NCBI RefSeq assembly: GCF_902459615.1
Contig: NZ_CABPSA010000016.1
Location: forward strand, 1 to 47,342
Direction: 5' to 3'
Length of the DNA: 47,342 bases
From: Pandoraea commovens
Lineage (GTDB): Bacteria; Pseudomonadota; Gammaproteobacteria; Burkholderiales; Burkholderiaceae
Made by a program: the position numbers and the translations under genes
Shown: in pieces, positions 20,395-29,449 of the stretch
Numbering within the stretch: position 1 is the first letter of the stretch
Layout: each line of letters starts with the position of its first letter
Notes under the pieces: model-generated
Told to the model about the DNA's origin: nothing
The model's database searches: none
Seen by the model: the letters and a program-made list of their open reading frames with translations, nothing else

Positions 20395-20425
20395 CGACAT
20401 TGTGCCGAGATATCGTGCAATGTCG
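20395..20425. repeat. 31-bp dyad in the receptor/hpaH intergenic region
   Basis: Perfect 8-bp arms CGACATTG / CAATGTCG separated by 15 bp, in the 498-bp gap between the divergent TonB receptor and hpaH. It could be an operator for either side or an RNA hairpin. No protein can be assigned. Confidence 0.4.
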
Positions 20426-20558
20426 GACGGAAACGGGAAGAAGCGATGACAAACACCACCTCCGTGTTTGCTTCAACGGTCGGTTGAGACTGTGGCTTCA
20501 GCACCACAACCGCACGGTAGGTGGGGGTTAAAGGGCGATATCGGATTATCCAGTTTTG

Positions 20559-20590
20559 CTTATCAATCGCCCAAAATCGATTGATTGTTC
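20559..20590 (+). promoter_or_regulatory. Candidate LysR operator upstream of hpaH
   Basis: A 32-bp element whose last 16 bases, AATCGATTGATTGTTC (20575-20590), occur identically but inverted at 29395-29410 upstream of the aminotransferase gene. Over all 32 positions the two sites agree at 27. It includes a dyad CAATCG-N8-CGATTG (20565-20584), a LysR-type layout. It ends 65 nt before the hpaH start. Confidence 0.6.
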
Positions 20591-20655
20591 GTGGCTCGCG
20601 TGACGGCAAGAATGGGGGACTATTCAAGACGATGCCGACAACGGAGACCCCCGCG

Positions 20656-21465
20656 ATGCCGAAGCTCGACGCCTCGACCCATCAGGCCCTTGCCCGCGAA
20701 CTGCACGAAGCCGAGCGTAGCCGCAAGCCGGTGATGCAGTTTTCCCGCCGTTATCCCGAGATGACGATTGCCGACAGTTATGCGATTTCGCAGGCGTGGC
20801 TCACGCTGAAGTTCGCCGAGGGGCGTCGCGTGATCGGGCACAAGATCGGGCTGACGTCGCGTGCCATGCAGGTCGCCGCGCAGATCACCGAACCCGATCA
20901 CGGCACGCTGCTCGACGACATGCTTGTCGCCGACGGCGCAACGCTGGAGGCGTCGCGCTTCATCGTGCCGCGTCTCGAAGTGGAGCTGGCGTTCATTCTC
21001 GCCAAGCCGCTCAAAGGCCCGGGCGTGACGCTGTTCGACGTGCTCGACGCCACCGCCTGGGTGACACCCGCGCTGGAACTGATCGACGGTCGTATCGAGC
21101 TGTTCGACCGCGACACCAAAGCGCCGCGCAAAGTCTTCGACACGATTGCCGACAACGCGGCGAACGCCGCCGTGATTCTCGGCGGGCGCCCCGTCAAACC
21201 GGATGCCATCGACCTGCGCTGGGCGGGCGCGCTGCTGTATCGCAACGGCGTGATCGAAGAGTCCGGGTTGAGTGCCGCCGTGCTGAACCATCCGGGCAAC
21301 GGCATTGCATGGCTCGCCAACAAGCTGGGCGCATTCGACGAAGGGTTGCAAGCGGGCGAGATCGTGCTGGCGGGCTCGTTCACGCGACCGGTGGCTTGCA
21401 CAGCAGGCGACGTCTTCCATGCGGACTACGGTCCGCTCGGCGCCATCGGTGTGCGCTTCATCTGA
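20656..21465 (+). CDS. hpaH: 2-oxo-hept-4-ene-1,7-dioate hydratase
   Basis: Adds water to 2-oxo-hept-4-ene-1,7-dioate in homoprotocatechuate meta-cleavage, giving the substrate of the HpaI aldolase. The 269-aa product matches remembered E. coli HpcG nearly end to end: [69 protein letters not shown] and [10 protein letters not shown] 20656 is chosen because GGAGA lies eight bases upstream and the length then fits the family; an in-frame ATG at 20632 is possible. First gene of a six-gene operon. Confidence 0.93.
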   Translation: MPKLDASTHQALARELHEAERSRKPVMQFSRRYPEMTIADSYAISQAWLTLKFAEGRRVIGHKIGLTSRAMQVAAQITEPDHGTLLDDMLVADGATLEASRFIVPRLEVELAFILAKPLKGPGVTLFDVLDATAWVTPALELIDGRIELFDRDTKAPRKVFDTIADNAANAAVILGGRPVKPDAIDLRWAGALLYRNGVIEESGLSAAVLNHPGNGIAWLANKLGAFDEGLQAGEIVLAGSFTRPVACTAGDVFHADYGPLGAIGVRFI

Positions 21466-21534
21466 CGCTTCTTTTGCACTCGGATGCGGCCATTCACTAC
21501 ATCCGAGCGCCCCTCACATCAGGAATCCCCCGTC

Positions 21535-22308
21535 ATGAAAACACCTCCGAATACCTTTCGTCAGGCGCTCGCACGAGGCGAGCGTCGGATCGGCCTGTGG
21601 ATGGGACTCGCCACGCCGTACGCCGCTGAATTGTGCGCGGGCAGCGGGTTCGACTGGCTCGTGATCGACGGCGAGCACGCGCCCAACGATCTGCGCACGA
21701 TGCTGGCGACGTTGCAGGCCATCGCACCGTACCCCGTGCACCCGGTCGTGCGTCTTCCGCACGGCGATGCGGCCCTCATCAAGCAAGTGCTGGAAATCGG
21801 CGCAACGACGGTGCTCGTACCGATGGTCGAGTCCGCCGCGATGGCGCGCGATCTCGCGAGCGCCACGCGTTATCCGCCGCAGGGCATGCGTGGTGTAGGC
21901 AGCGGGCTGGCGCGCTCGTCGCGCTGGAATCGCTACGAGGACTATCTGCACGCGGCGAATGACACGACGTGCCTGCTCGTTCAGGTGGAGACGGCCGATG
22001 CACTCGCGCAGGTCGAAGAGATTGCTGCCGTCGACGGCGTACACGGCGTGTTCATCGGTCCGGCCGACCTCGCCGCGTCGATGGGCTATCTCGGGCAGGC
22101 CACTCACCCCGAAGTGCGCAAAGCCATCGAAGATGGCATCGCACGCATTCGTCGCGCAGGTAAGGCGGCGGGCATTCTGTGTGTCGACGAGACGCTGGCG
22201 AAACATTACCTCGACCTCGGGGTGACGTTCATCGCTGTCGGTATCGACACCACGTTGCTCGCCAACGCGAGCCGCGCGCTGGCCGCGAAGTTTGGAGACA
22301 AGGCATGA
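21535..22308 (+). CDS. hpaI: 4-hydroxy-2-oxo-heptane-1,7-dioate aldolase
   Basis: Class II (metal-dependent) aldolase that splits 4-hydroxy-2-oxo-heptane-1,7-dioate into pyruvate and succinate semialdehyde. The 257-aa product has the HpaI signatures [27 protein letters not shown] (H48 is the expected catalytic base), [30 protein letters not shown] with the metal-ligand Glu, and [15 protein letters not shown]. Start ATG 21535 follows AGGAATC. It overlaps the next gene by four bases (ATGA). Confidence 0.94.
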   Translation: MKTPPNTFRQALARGERRIGLWMGLATPYAAELCAGSGFDWLVIDGEHAPNDLRTMLATLQAIAPYPVHPVVRLPHGDAALIKQVLEIGATTVLVPMVESAAMARDLASATRYPPQGMRGVGSGLARSSRWNRYEDYLHAANDTTCLLVQVETADALAQVEEIAAVDGVHGVFIGPADLAASMGYLGQATHPEVRKAIEDGIARIRRAGKAAGILCVDETLAKHYLDLGVTFIAVGIDTTLLANASRALAAKFGDKA

Positions 22309-23780
22309 GTGATACCCGTTTTGACGTCGCCGGTGTGTTGGTGTCGCCCGACCACTACATCGATGGCCGCCGCGTGGCGTCGGCGGAGACGTTCGAGTGC
22401 GTCTCGCCCATCGACCAAACGCATTTGGGCAATATCGCCAGCGGCAACCTCGGGCATGTCGATGCGGCGGTGACGTCGGCCTCGCTGGCGTTTCCCGCAT
22501 GGGCGGCGCTGAGCGCGGCGCAACGTCAGCCGTATCTTCAGCGCTTCGCCGACGCCATCGGCCGACGCGCCGACGCGTTCGCCACGTTGGAGAGCGCAGA
22601 CGCTGGCGTGCTGCGCTCGCGTATGGCACACGGCGTCGTGCCGCGCGCCATGCAAAACATCACATGGTTCGCCGAGCACGCGCTGACGTTGCAGGACCGC
22701 GTGATCGAGACACCGCAGGCACGCCACCTCGTGCGTCACGATCCGGCCGGTGTCGTGGCCATCATCACGCCGTGGAATTCGCCGTTGATGCTGGCGACGT
22801 GGAAGATTGGCCCGGCGTTGGCGTCCGGCAACACGGTGGTGCTCAAAGCGCCCGAGTGGGCCCCGCTGACGTCGTCGCTGCTGGCGGATTGCGCGCATGA
22901 GGCAGGATTGCCGCCGGGGGTCTTCAACCTGTTGCAGGGCTCGGGCGCGCAGACCGGGGCGGCGCTGGTCAGCGATGCAAGGCTCGCGCGTATCTCGTTC
23001 ACCGGGTCGGTGGCCACGGCCAAATGGATTGCGAAGACGGTCGCCGACAACTTGGTGCCGTGCAGCCTCGAACTCGGTGGTAAGTCGGCGTTCATCGTGC
23101 TGGCCGACGCCGATCTCGATGCCGCTGCCGCCACCGCCGCACTGATGTACCGCAACGCCGGACAGGTGTGCCTCGCGGGGACGCGTCTGCTCGTGCATGC
23201 GGACGTGGCTCCTGCGTTCATCGAAAAGCTGCGCGAGGTCGTCGGGCGTCTCGTCGTGGGCGATCCGCGCGACGCCGTGACCGAAGTCGGGCCGATCATC
23301 CATATGCGTCAGTTGGAGCGTGTGCAGGGGTTCGTCGAACGAGCGGTCGCGGGCGGCGCTCGCCTGCTGTGGGGCGGCACGCGACATGACTTCGGTGCGC
23401 AGTACTTCGCGCCGACCCTGCTCACCGATCTGCGCCAGCACGACGAGATCGTGCAGCAGGAAGTCTTCGGCCCGGTGCTCACGCTGCAAACGTTTGCGAG
23501 CGACGATGAAGTCGTTGGCATGGCCAACGGCACCGACTACGGGCTGGGCGGCGTTTGCTACGGCGAGGAGGCGCATGCCATTGCGATTGCCGAGCGTGTG
23601 CGCACGGGTTTCATCTGGATCAACAGCTTTGGCATTCGCGATCTGGCCGCGCCGTTCGGCGGCATCAAACGCTCGGGCGTCGGACGCGAAGGCGGCGACT
23701 GGAGCTTTGAATTCTTCTGCGACGTGAAGGATGTCGTCGTGCCGAAACAGCCGTTCAAGGCGAGCTTCAGCCATCGCTGA
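22305..23780 (+). CDS. hpaE: Aldehyde dehydrogenase, 5-carboxymethyl-2-hydroxymuconate semialdehyde type
   Basis: NAD-dependent aldehyde dehydrogenase of 491 aa, expected to oxidise the ring-cleavage semialdehyde made by HpaD. Family motifs are [31 protein letters not shown], the general-base motif ELGGKS (E256), the nucleophile in GQVCLAGTR (C289), EVFGPVL, and [17 protein letters not shown]. Substrate is inferred from the operon. The start at 22305 overlaps the hpaI stop by four bases and is preceded by TTGGAGACAAGG, so the pair is translationally coupled. Confidence 0.87.
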   Translation: MSDTRFDVAGVLVSPDHYIDGRRVASAETFECVSPIDQTHLGNIASGNLGHVDAAVTSASLAFPAWAALSAAQRQPYLQRFADAIGRRADAFATLESADAGVLRSRMAHGVVPRAMQNITWFAEHALTLQDRVIETPQARHLVRHDPAGVVAIITPWNSPLMLATWKIGPALASGNTVVLKAPEWAPLTSSLLADCAHEAGLPPGVFNLLQGSGAQTGAALVSDARLARISFTGSVATAKWIAKTVADNLVPCSLELGGKSAFIVLADADLDAAAATAALMYRNAGQVCLAGTRLLVHADVAPAFIEKLREVVGRLVVGDPRDAVTEVGPIIHMRQLERVQGFVERAVAGGARLLWGGTRHDFGAQYFAPTLLTDLRQHDEIVQQEVFGPVLTLQTFASDDEVVGMANGTDYGLGGVCYGEEAHAIAIAERVRTGFIWINSFGIRDLAAPFGGIKRSGVGREGGDWSFEFFCDVKDVVVPKQPFKASFSHR

Positions 23781-23839
23781 TGGCGCGCGGTCACATCGTC
23801 AAAACAATCAGCAAGACAACGGGACAAGAGGAGAGCAGC

Positions 23840-24703
23840 ATGGGACAGATCGTTGGCGCGGCGCTGGTGTCGCATCACCCCGGCCTGATGCAGTGTGAGG
23901 AGTTTCGCGTGTTGCAGGGCGCGGGTGCGGATTCGGACCTGATTCCCGGTTATGCGCGGGTTCGCGAACGCATTGAAGCGGTGCGTCCGGACGTCGTCAT
24001 GATTTTCGATTCGCACTGGTTCACGACCGGCTATCACCTGGTCGACGGCGGCGCGCGTTACTCGGGCATGTACACGTCGGACGAGATGCCGTGGTATCTG
24101 CACGGCGTGCCGTACGACTATCGCGGGCACCCGGAGCTGGCACTCGCCATCGACGGTGTGGCGCGTGAGCGTGGCGTGCGTGCGCGCGCAGTACAACATC
24201 CGGATCTCGCGCGGCATTACCCTACGATCAACGTCATCAAACAGATGCGTCTCGACGCATGGCCGATCGTCACCGTGAGCTCGTGCCAGAACTGCGAGAC
24301 GCAGCATTTCCTGCAATCGGGCGAAGTGATCGGCGAGGCGATTCGCCGCAGCGATCTGCGGGTGGTGATGCTCGCGTCCGGTGCGCTGAGTCACAAGTTC
24401 AACGGCATCGACTGGAAGCCGAATCATCCGCGCATCTTTCACGAGAGCAATGTGTCGCGTCCGGAGAACATCGAGAGCGACAAGCGCGCCATCGAAGCGT
24501 TTCGCGAGGGACGTCACGACCGGATTCTGGCGGACTGGGATACGGACTACCGGAAGCGTCCGTGGGAAGCGCACGGCGCGCACTACTTGCAGATGGTCGG
24601 TGCGCTCGGCGGGGCCGAATGCCGTAGCGCGGGCACGGTGCTGTCCGACTACGAGAACGCGCGCGGCACGGGCAACGTGCATATCTGGTTCGATACGATC
24701 TGA
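23840..24703 (+). CDS. hpaD: Class III extradiol dioxygenase (3,4-dihydroxyphenylacetate 2,3-dioxygenase type)
   Basis: LigB-family ring-cleavage enzyme of 287 aa. ALVSHHPGL supplies the His pair H12/H13 and MIFDSHWFTTGYH supplies H59, the usual Fe(II) ligands with a later Glu. GMYTSDEMPWYLHGVPYDY and LASGALSHKFN agree with HpaD rather than with protocatechuate LigB. Start ATG 23840 is preceded by AGAGGAGAG. Homoprotocatechuate as substrate is inferred from neighbours; a related catechol is possible. Confidence 0.85.
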   Translation: MGQIVGAALVSHHPGLMQCEEFRVLQGAGADSDLIPGYARVRERIEAVRPDVVMIFDSHWFTTGYHLVDGGARYSGMYTSDEMPWYLHGVPYDYRGHPELALAIDGVARERGVRARAVQHPDLARHYPTINVIKQMRLDAWPIVTVSSCQNCETQHFLQSGEVIGEAIRRSDLRVVMLASGALSHKFNGIDWKPNHPRIFHESNVSRPENIESDKRAIEAFREGRHDRILADWDTDYRKRPWEAHGAHYLQMVGALGGAECRSAGTVLSDYENARGTGNVHIWFDTI

Positions 24704-24715
24704 CGAGGCGACATC

Positions 24716-25669
24716 ATGGATTTCGAATTTCCGTTGCGTGAATTGCCTGCGGTGATGCGCGGGCCGCGTGTCGAGCGTCGCCATATTCTGCTGGGTGGCA
24801 GCGCGTACTGGGGCACGATGGTCGAAGAGACGGGAGAAGCGCAGGGCATGCTCCGGCTCGACGATGGACGTCTTGTCGACCCGCAAACGGTGACGCATCT
24901 GCCGCCGGTGAATCCGTCGAAGATCATCGCCGTGCACATCTCCTATCGCTCGCGTAGCATGGAGACGCGCAACAAGCCCAAGCCCACCGACACGCCGACG
25001 TACTTCATGAAGCCGACGACGTCGCTGAACGGCCATGACGGCCAGATTCTGAAGCCGACGGATTGCCGGTATCTGAACTACGAAAGCGAGTATGCCGTGG
25101 TGATCGGGCGCACGTGTCGCAACGTGCTGCCGGACGAAGCATGGGATTACATCGAGGGCTTCTGCCCGGCGCTGGACATGGGCTTGCAGGACTTTCGCGA
25201 CACCGATCAGGGGTCGATGCTGCGGGTGAAGGGCGCGGACACACTGCTGCCCATCGGACCGGGTATCGTGCGAGGCGTGAATCTGTTCGAACAGACGTTG
25301 CGCACCTATCGCAACGGACGCGTCGTGCAGGAAGCGCATATCGGCGACGAGACGATCTGGGGCCCGCATTACGTGATTGCGGACATTGCGCGTCACATCA
25401 CGCTGATGCCGGGCGACGTCATTCTGATGGGCACGCCGTGCCACTCGCGTTCGGTGGATGCGGGCGATCTGGTGGAGTGCGAGATTACGGGATTGGGAAG
25501 GCTGTCCGGGCGGGTCGTGCAGATCGATGCGCCGCGTGCGGCGGCGCTCGGTGTGGGACATCCGCCGGGCGACAGTCCGGAAGTGCGCCGTGTGGCGCTG
25601 GGTTTTGACGAACGTGTGCCGGAGCGATTCAAGGAGAACTATCGTCTCGCGGCACATCAACCGGAGTGA
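24716..25669 (+). CDS. hpaG: Fumarylacetoacetate-hydrolase-family protein, HpaG-like
   Basis: 317-aa FAH-fold protein, expected to act as decarboxylase and/or isomerase between the HpaE product and the HpaH substrate. Metal ligands are likely E123 and E125 (YESEYAVVIGR) and D154 (CPALDMGLQDF); the active-site cap region has AVHISYRS and TPTYFMKPTTS. E. coli HpaG has two FAH domains in tandem, whereas this is one domain with an N-terminal extension, and no second copy is nearby. ATG follows GACGAGGCGACATC, 12 nt after hpaD. Confidence 0.82.
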   Translation: MDFEFPLRELPAVMRGPRVERRHILLGGSAYWGTMVEETGEAQGMLRLDDGRLVDPQTVTHLPPVNPSKIIAVHISYRSRSMETRNKPKPTDTPTYFMKPTTSLNGHDGQILKPTDCRYLNYESEYAVVIGRTCRNVLPDEAWDYIEGFCPALDMGLQDFRDTDQGSMLRVKGADTLLPIGPGIVRGVNLFEQTLRTYRNGRVVQEAHIGDETIWGPHYVIADIARHITLMPGDVILMGTPCHSRSVDAGDLVECEITGLGRLSGRVVQIDAPRAAALGVGHPPGDSPEVRRVALGFDERVPERFKENYRLAAHQPE

Positions 25670-25673
25670 ACGG

Positions 25674-26675
25674 ATGAAGGTGACGATCATTGGCGCGGGC
25701 GCCATCGGTGGACTGATCGGGCAACGACTCGCGGCGACGGGCGAAGCGCAGGTCAGCGCGCTGGCGCGTGGCGCGACGCTGGCCGCATTGCGCGAGCGGG
25801 GCTGGCGGGTCAGGCAGGGCGACAAGCAGGGCGAGACGCTGGCGACCGGCCCGGTGGCGGCGGCGCATCCGTTGGAAGACGCTGCGAAGCTTGGCGAGCA
25901 GGATCTGGTCGTGATCGCGGTGAAGGGGCCGGCGCTGGCGCAGGTCGCGGCGTCGGTGGTGCCGTTGCTCGGCCCGCAAACGCTCGTATTGCCCGCGATG
26001 AACGGCGTGCCGTGGTGGTTCTGTCAGGGCGTACCAGGGTTTGGCGATGCGACGCTGACGAGCATCGATCCGGACGCCGCAATCGGTGCGGCGATTCCGC
26101 TGGCGAACGTGATCGGTTGCGTGGTGCACGCGAGTGCTTCGACGCCGGAGCCGGGGCTGGTCGACCACAAGATGGGCCGCGGGCTGATCATCGGCGAGCC
26201 GGGCGGCGGTGCGAGCGATCGCGTGCAGCGTCTGGCGGCGTTGCTTGAGCGCGCGGGGTTCGAGGCGAAGGCGTCGGAGAACGTGCGTCTGGACATCTGG
26301 TACAAGCTCTGGGGCAATCTGACGATGAATCCGGTATCGGCGATCACGGGCGCGACCATCGACCGGTTGCTCGACGACCCGCTGGTGCGCGATTTCTGCT
26401 CGGCGGCGATGCGTGAGGCAGCGGCCATTGGTGCGAAGATCGGATGCGCCATCGACCAGTCGCCGGAAGACCGGCATCAGGTGACGGCAAAGCTGGGGGC
26501 GTTCAAGACGTCGATGTTGCAGGACGTGGAAGCGAATCGTCCCATCGAACTCGATGCACTGGTTAGCGTTGTGCGCGAGATCGGCCAGCGGGTGAGCGTT
26601 CCGACCCCGAACATCGATGCGCTGCTGGGCCTGACCCGATTGTTCGGTCGGGTGCATGGGTTGTACCCGCAGTAA
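25674..26675 (+). CDS. Ketopantoate reductase family 2-oxoacid reductase
   Basis: 333-aa NADP-dependent reductase of the ApbA/PanE fold. The Rossmann motif GAGAIGG is at residues 7-13, and the C-terminal domain has the active-site lysine in WYKLWGNLTMNP (K211) followed by SAITGAT. It starts four bases after hpaG with GGAG overlapping that stop, so it is the last gene of the catabolic operon. Pantothenate synthesis is therefore unlikely; it may reduce a 2-oxo acid produced or handled by the pathway. This role is an inference. Confidence 0.8.
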   Translation: MKVTIIGAGAIGGLIGQRLAATGEAQVSALARGATLAALRERGWRVRQGDKQGETLATGPVAAAHPLEDAAKLGEQDLVVIAVKGPALAQVAASVVPLLGPQTLVLPAMNGVPWWFCQGVPGFGDATLTSIDPDAAIGAAIPLANVIGCVVHASASTPEPGLVDHKMGRGLIIGEPGGGASDRVQRLAALLERAGFEAKASENVRLDIWYKLWGNLTMNPVSAITGATIDRLLDDPLVRDFCSAAMREAAAIGAKIGCAIDQSPEDRHQVTAKLGAFKTSMLQDVEANRPIELDALVSVVREIGQRVSVPTPNIDALLGLTRLFGRVHGLYPQ

Positions 26676-26697
26676 GTCGTTCGTCGCTAGCAGGGCA

Positions 26698-26729
26698 TAA
26701 AAGAAGGGGCACCTCGGTGCCCCTTTCTT
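26698..26729. terminator. Bidirectional terminator between operon and transporter
   Basis: Stem GAAGGGGCAC / GTGCCCCTTTC with loop CTCG. AAAA before it and TTTCTTA after it give U-rich tails on both strands. It separates the convergent reductase and transporter genes. Confidence 0.82.
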
Positions 26730-26753
26730 ATGGGTTCGGATGACGCGCGCTGA

Positions 26754-28040
26754 TCAGCGCACGCCCGTGTGGCGGTACACCTGACTCAGCGCCATCAGTC
26801 CCACGGCGGCCGCGGCCATCATGTAGAAGCTCGGGGCCAGTTTGCTGCCCGTCGCGGTGATCAGCCAGGTCAGAATGAACGGGGCGAAGCCGCCGAAGAA
26901 CGTCACCGACAGGTTGTACGACAGCGACAGACCCGTCGTGCGTGTCTTCACCGGGAAGATCTCCGAGGCCAGTGCAGGGAGCGGCGCGAAGTACATCGTC
27001 ATCAGTACGCCCAGCACCGTCTGCAACGCCAGCATCACGCCGAAGCTCGGGTGCGTCGACAGCAACCAGAACATCGGCCAGATCGTCACGAGCAGAAGCG
27101 CGGCGGCGATCATCATCGGTTTGGCGCGTCCCACACGGTCCGACCACGCGCCGACAACCGGCGACAGGAACATCTGCACGATCCCCGTTGCCACCGTCGC
27201 CGCGAATGCCACTGACGCAGGCAGGCCCAGTTGCTTGATGGCGTACGTCGGCATGTACAGCACCAGATACGTCGAGACCGTGGCGACGACGACCGCGCCG
27301 ACCGCCAGCAACAGACGCATCTTCTGATGACTCAGGGTGTCGCGCAGCGGTGTTTGTGTCGGTTCAGATTCCAGAAACTCCGGCGTCTCGCTCACGTGAC
27401 GGCGGATGTAATACGCCACCGGGCCGATCAGCAAGCCGAACAGGAACGGCACGCGCCAGCCCCAGCTCATCATCTGATCCGGGGTCAACGTGCTCGTCAG
27501 CACTGCACCGAAGCCCGCTGCCAGCAGCGTCGTCAGCCCCTGACTCGCGACCTGAAAGCTTGCGAAGAAGCCGCGCCGTTGCGGTGCGTGTTCGGCGAGG
27601 AACGCGGTGGCACTGCCGAACTCACCGCCCGCCGAGAAGCCCTGAATCATGCGCGCCAGCACAATACCGGCCGGTGCGAGCAAACCGATGGTCTCGTAGG
27701 TCGGCATGAAAGCGATGATCGCCGTGCCCGCCATCATCAGCAAAATCGTGAGCGTCAGCGCTTCACGACGTCCCCGTCGATCTGCATAGACGCCGATCAC
27801 AATCGCGCCCAGCGGCCGCATGAAGAACGACACGCCGAACGTGCCGAGCGTGAGTAGCAGCGAGGTCGTGTCGTCGTGCGTGGGGAAGAACAGTTTCGAA
27901 ATCGTGACGGCGAAGAAACCGTACACGACCAGATCGAACCATTCGAGCGCGTTACCGATGGACGCCGATATCACCGCGCGCCAGGTGTGGGAAGTCGAGT
28001 GCCCGCGAATATGGGCGTCGGCAGCCGTTGCAGTGTTCAT
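26754..28040 (-). CDS. MFS transporter, metabolite:H+ symporter (MHS) type
   Basis: 428-aa inner-membrane transporter with about twelve predicted spans. The loop 2-3 signature is RPLGAIVIGVYADRRGRREA, followed by RMIQGFSAGGEFGSATAFLAE; both are typical of the ProP/KgtP/ShiA group. The ATG at 28040 has GGAG six bases upstream and gives the usual start (ISASIGNALEWFDLVVYGFF); the upstream ATG at 28100 would overlap the gap and add an unusual tail. It lies 81 nt behind the aminotransferase and is probably co-transcribed, so an aromatic acid or related organic acid is a reasonable substrate guess. Confidence 0.87.
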   Translation of the reverse strand: MNTATAADAHIRGHSTSHTWRAVISASIGNALEWFDLVVYGFFAVTISKLFFPTHDDTTSLLLTLGTFGVSFFMRPLGAIVIGVYADRRGRREALTLTILLMMAGTAIIAFMPTYETIGLLAPAGIVLARMIQGFSAGGEFGSATAFLAEHAPQRRGFFASFQVASQGLTTLLAAGFGAVLTSTLTPDQMMSWGWRVPFLFGLLIGPVAYYIRRHVSETPEFLESEPTQTPLRDTLSHQKMRLLLAVGAVVVATVSTYLVLYMPTYAIKQLGLPASVAFAATVATGIVQMFLSPVVGAWSDRVGRAKPMMIAAALLLVTIWPMFWLLSTHPSFGVMLALQTVLGVLMTMYFAPLPALASEIFPVKTRTTGLSLSYNLSVTFFGGFAPFILTWLITATGSKLAPSFYMMAAAAVGLMALSQVYRHTGVR

Positions 28041-28121
28041 GAAGTCTCCGTTCGTTGTTTTATGTGTTGCGCATGCTTTTTGGCGTTCTTCGGCGAGCAT
28101 GCGCGCCGCGCCAATGCCCGG

Positions 28122-29321
28122 TCAGCGCTGCGTGAGCACCTGTGCGATGGCGTGCGCGACGGTGTCGACGTTGCGCGTGTTCAGGCCCGCGACGCACATG
28201 CGTCCCGAGCGCAGCACATAGACACCGTGCGTCTCGCGCAATGTGTCCGCCTGCGCGGCCGACAGGCCCGTGTATGTGAACATGCCGCGCTGCGCGATGT
28301 AGCGCGACAGTTTCTCGCCGGTCACGTGCGGTGCCAGACGCGCATGAATCTGCTCGCGCATCGCTGCGATGCGCGTGCGCATGCCGTCGAGTTCGGTCTG
28401 CCACGCACTGCGCAGCGACGGCGTCGTCAGCACTTGCGCAACGAGCCGCGCACCATGCGTCGGCGGATTGCTGTAGTTCGCGCGCACGGTGCCCATCAGC
28501 TGGCCGAACACACGCGAGGCTTCGTCTGCCGTGGCGCAAACCACCGACAACGCGCCGCAGCGCTCACCGTACAGCGAGAAGTTCTTCGAGAAGGAGTTGG
28601 CGACGACCGTCGGCACACCTGCGTCGGTCAGCGCGCGAACTGCGAAGGCGTCGGCGTCGAGCCCGTCGCCGAACCCCTGATACGCCATATCGACAAATGC
28701 GATGAGCCCGCGCTCGCGCAGCACCGGCACGAGTGCTTCCCACTGCGCCTGCGACAGGTCGACGCCGGTCGGGTTGTGGCAGCACGCATGCAGCAGCACG
28801 ATGCTCTGCGGCGGCAGCGAGGACAGTTTGTCCATCATGGCGTCGAAGCGCAGGCCGCCAGTGGCGTCGTCGTAATAGGGGTAGGACTGCACCGGGAATC
28901 CGGCGCTCTCGAACACCACGCGATGGTTGTCCCAGCTCGGATCGCTGATCCAGAGGGTGCTCTCGGGGAAGTAGCGTTTCAGAAAATCGGCCCCGACACG
29001 CAACGCGCCGCCGCCGCCCAGCGTCTGCAAGGTGGCGATGCGCTGTTCGCGCCGTGCTGCGTTCTGATCCCCAAAGACGAGCGCTTGCACGGCGTCGCGG
29101 TACGCCGGGGTACCCGCCATCGGGAGATAGGGGCGCGGGCCAATGTCGGCGAGCACTGCCGACTCGGCATCGCGCACGGCCTGCATGACCGGCAGACGAC
29201 CGTTGTCGTCGAAGTAGATGCCGATGGACAGGTTGACCTTGTGCTGGCGGGGATCCTGACCGAAGGCTTCGTTCAGGCTGAGGATGGGGTCGCCAGGATA
29301 GGCGTCGACATGGGAAAACAT
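28122..29321 (-). CDS. tyrB: Aromatic amino acid aminotransferase (class I, TyrB-like)
   Basis: 399-aa PLP enzyme of aspartate/aromatic aminotransferase subgroup I-alpha, exchanging amino groups between tyrosine, phenylalanine or aspartate and 2-oxoglutarate. It has VNLSIGIYFDDNG near the start, HNPTGVD (N183), D211-MAYQGF (Tyr 214) and NSFSKNFSLYGERCG with the PLP lysine K246. Aspartate is also a possible substrate. It is read leftward with the MHS transporter behind it and diverges from a LysR gene. Its promoter region shares an operator-like element with hpaH, suggesting a catabolic role. Confidence 0.87.
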   Translation of the reverse strand: MFSHVDAYPGDPILSLNEAFGQDPRQHKVNLSIGIYFDDNGRLPVMQAVRDAESAVLADIGPRPYLPMAGTPAYRDAVQALVFGDQNAARREQRIATLQTLGGGGALRVGADFLKRYFPESTLWISDPSWDNHRVVFESAGFPVQSYPYYDDATGGLRFDAMMDKLSSLPPQSIVLLHACCHNPTGVDLSQAQWEALVPVLRERGLIAFVDMAYQGFGDGLDADAFAVRALTDAGVPTVVANSFSKNFSLYGERCGALSVVCATADEASRVFGQLMGTVRANYSNPPTHGARLVAQVLTTPSLRSAWQTELDGMRTRIAAMREQIHARLAPHVTGEKLSRYIAQRGMFTYTGLSAAQADTLRETHGVYVLRSGRMCVAGLNTRNVDTVAHAIAQVLTQR

Positions 29322-29394
29322 GAGGCTCGCTCCGTCTCGATCTTCGGTTCACGGGGGAATTTTGAAAATCGATTGTGGGCGACGCCCCTTTACG

Positions 29395-29426
29395 GAACAA
29401 TCAATCGATTCTGGTCCATTCGTAAG
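29395..29426 (-). promoter_or_regulatory. Candidate LysR operator upstream of tyrB and beside lysR
   Basis: The minus strand carries AATCGATTGATTGTTC (29410 down to 29395), identical to 20575-20590 upstream of hpaH; the 16 bases before it agree at 11 positions. It ends 73 nt before the tyrB start, nearly the same distance as at hpaH. A further AATCGATT palindrome lies at 29367-29374. The site overlaps the region upstream of the divergent lysR gene, as expected for LysR autoregulation. Confidence 0.6.
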
Positions 29427-29449
29427 TGAAACTTGATAATCGAAACGCC

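Noticed and set aside
29426-29449. GTG start for the LysR gene
   Set aside because: It has no ribosome site, lies in the shared operator, and adds eight non-conserved residues; the ATG at 29450 matches the family start.
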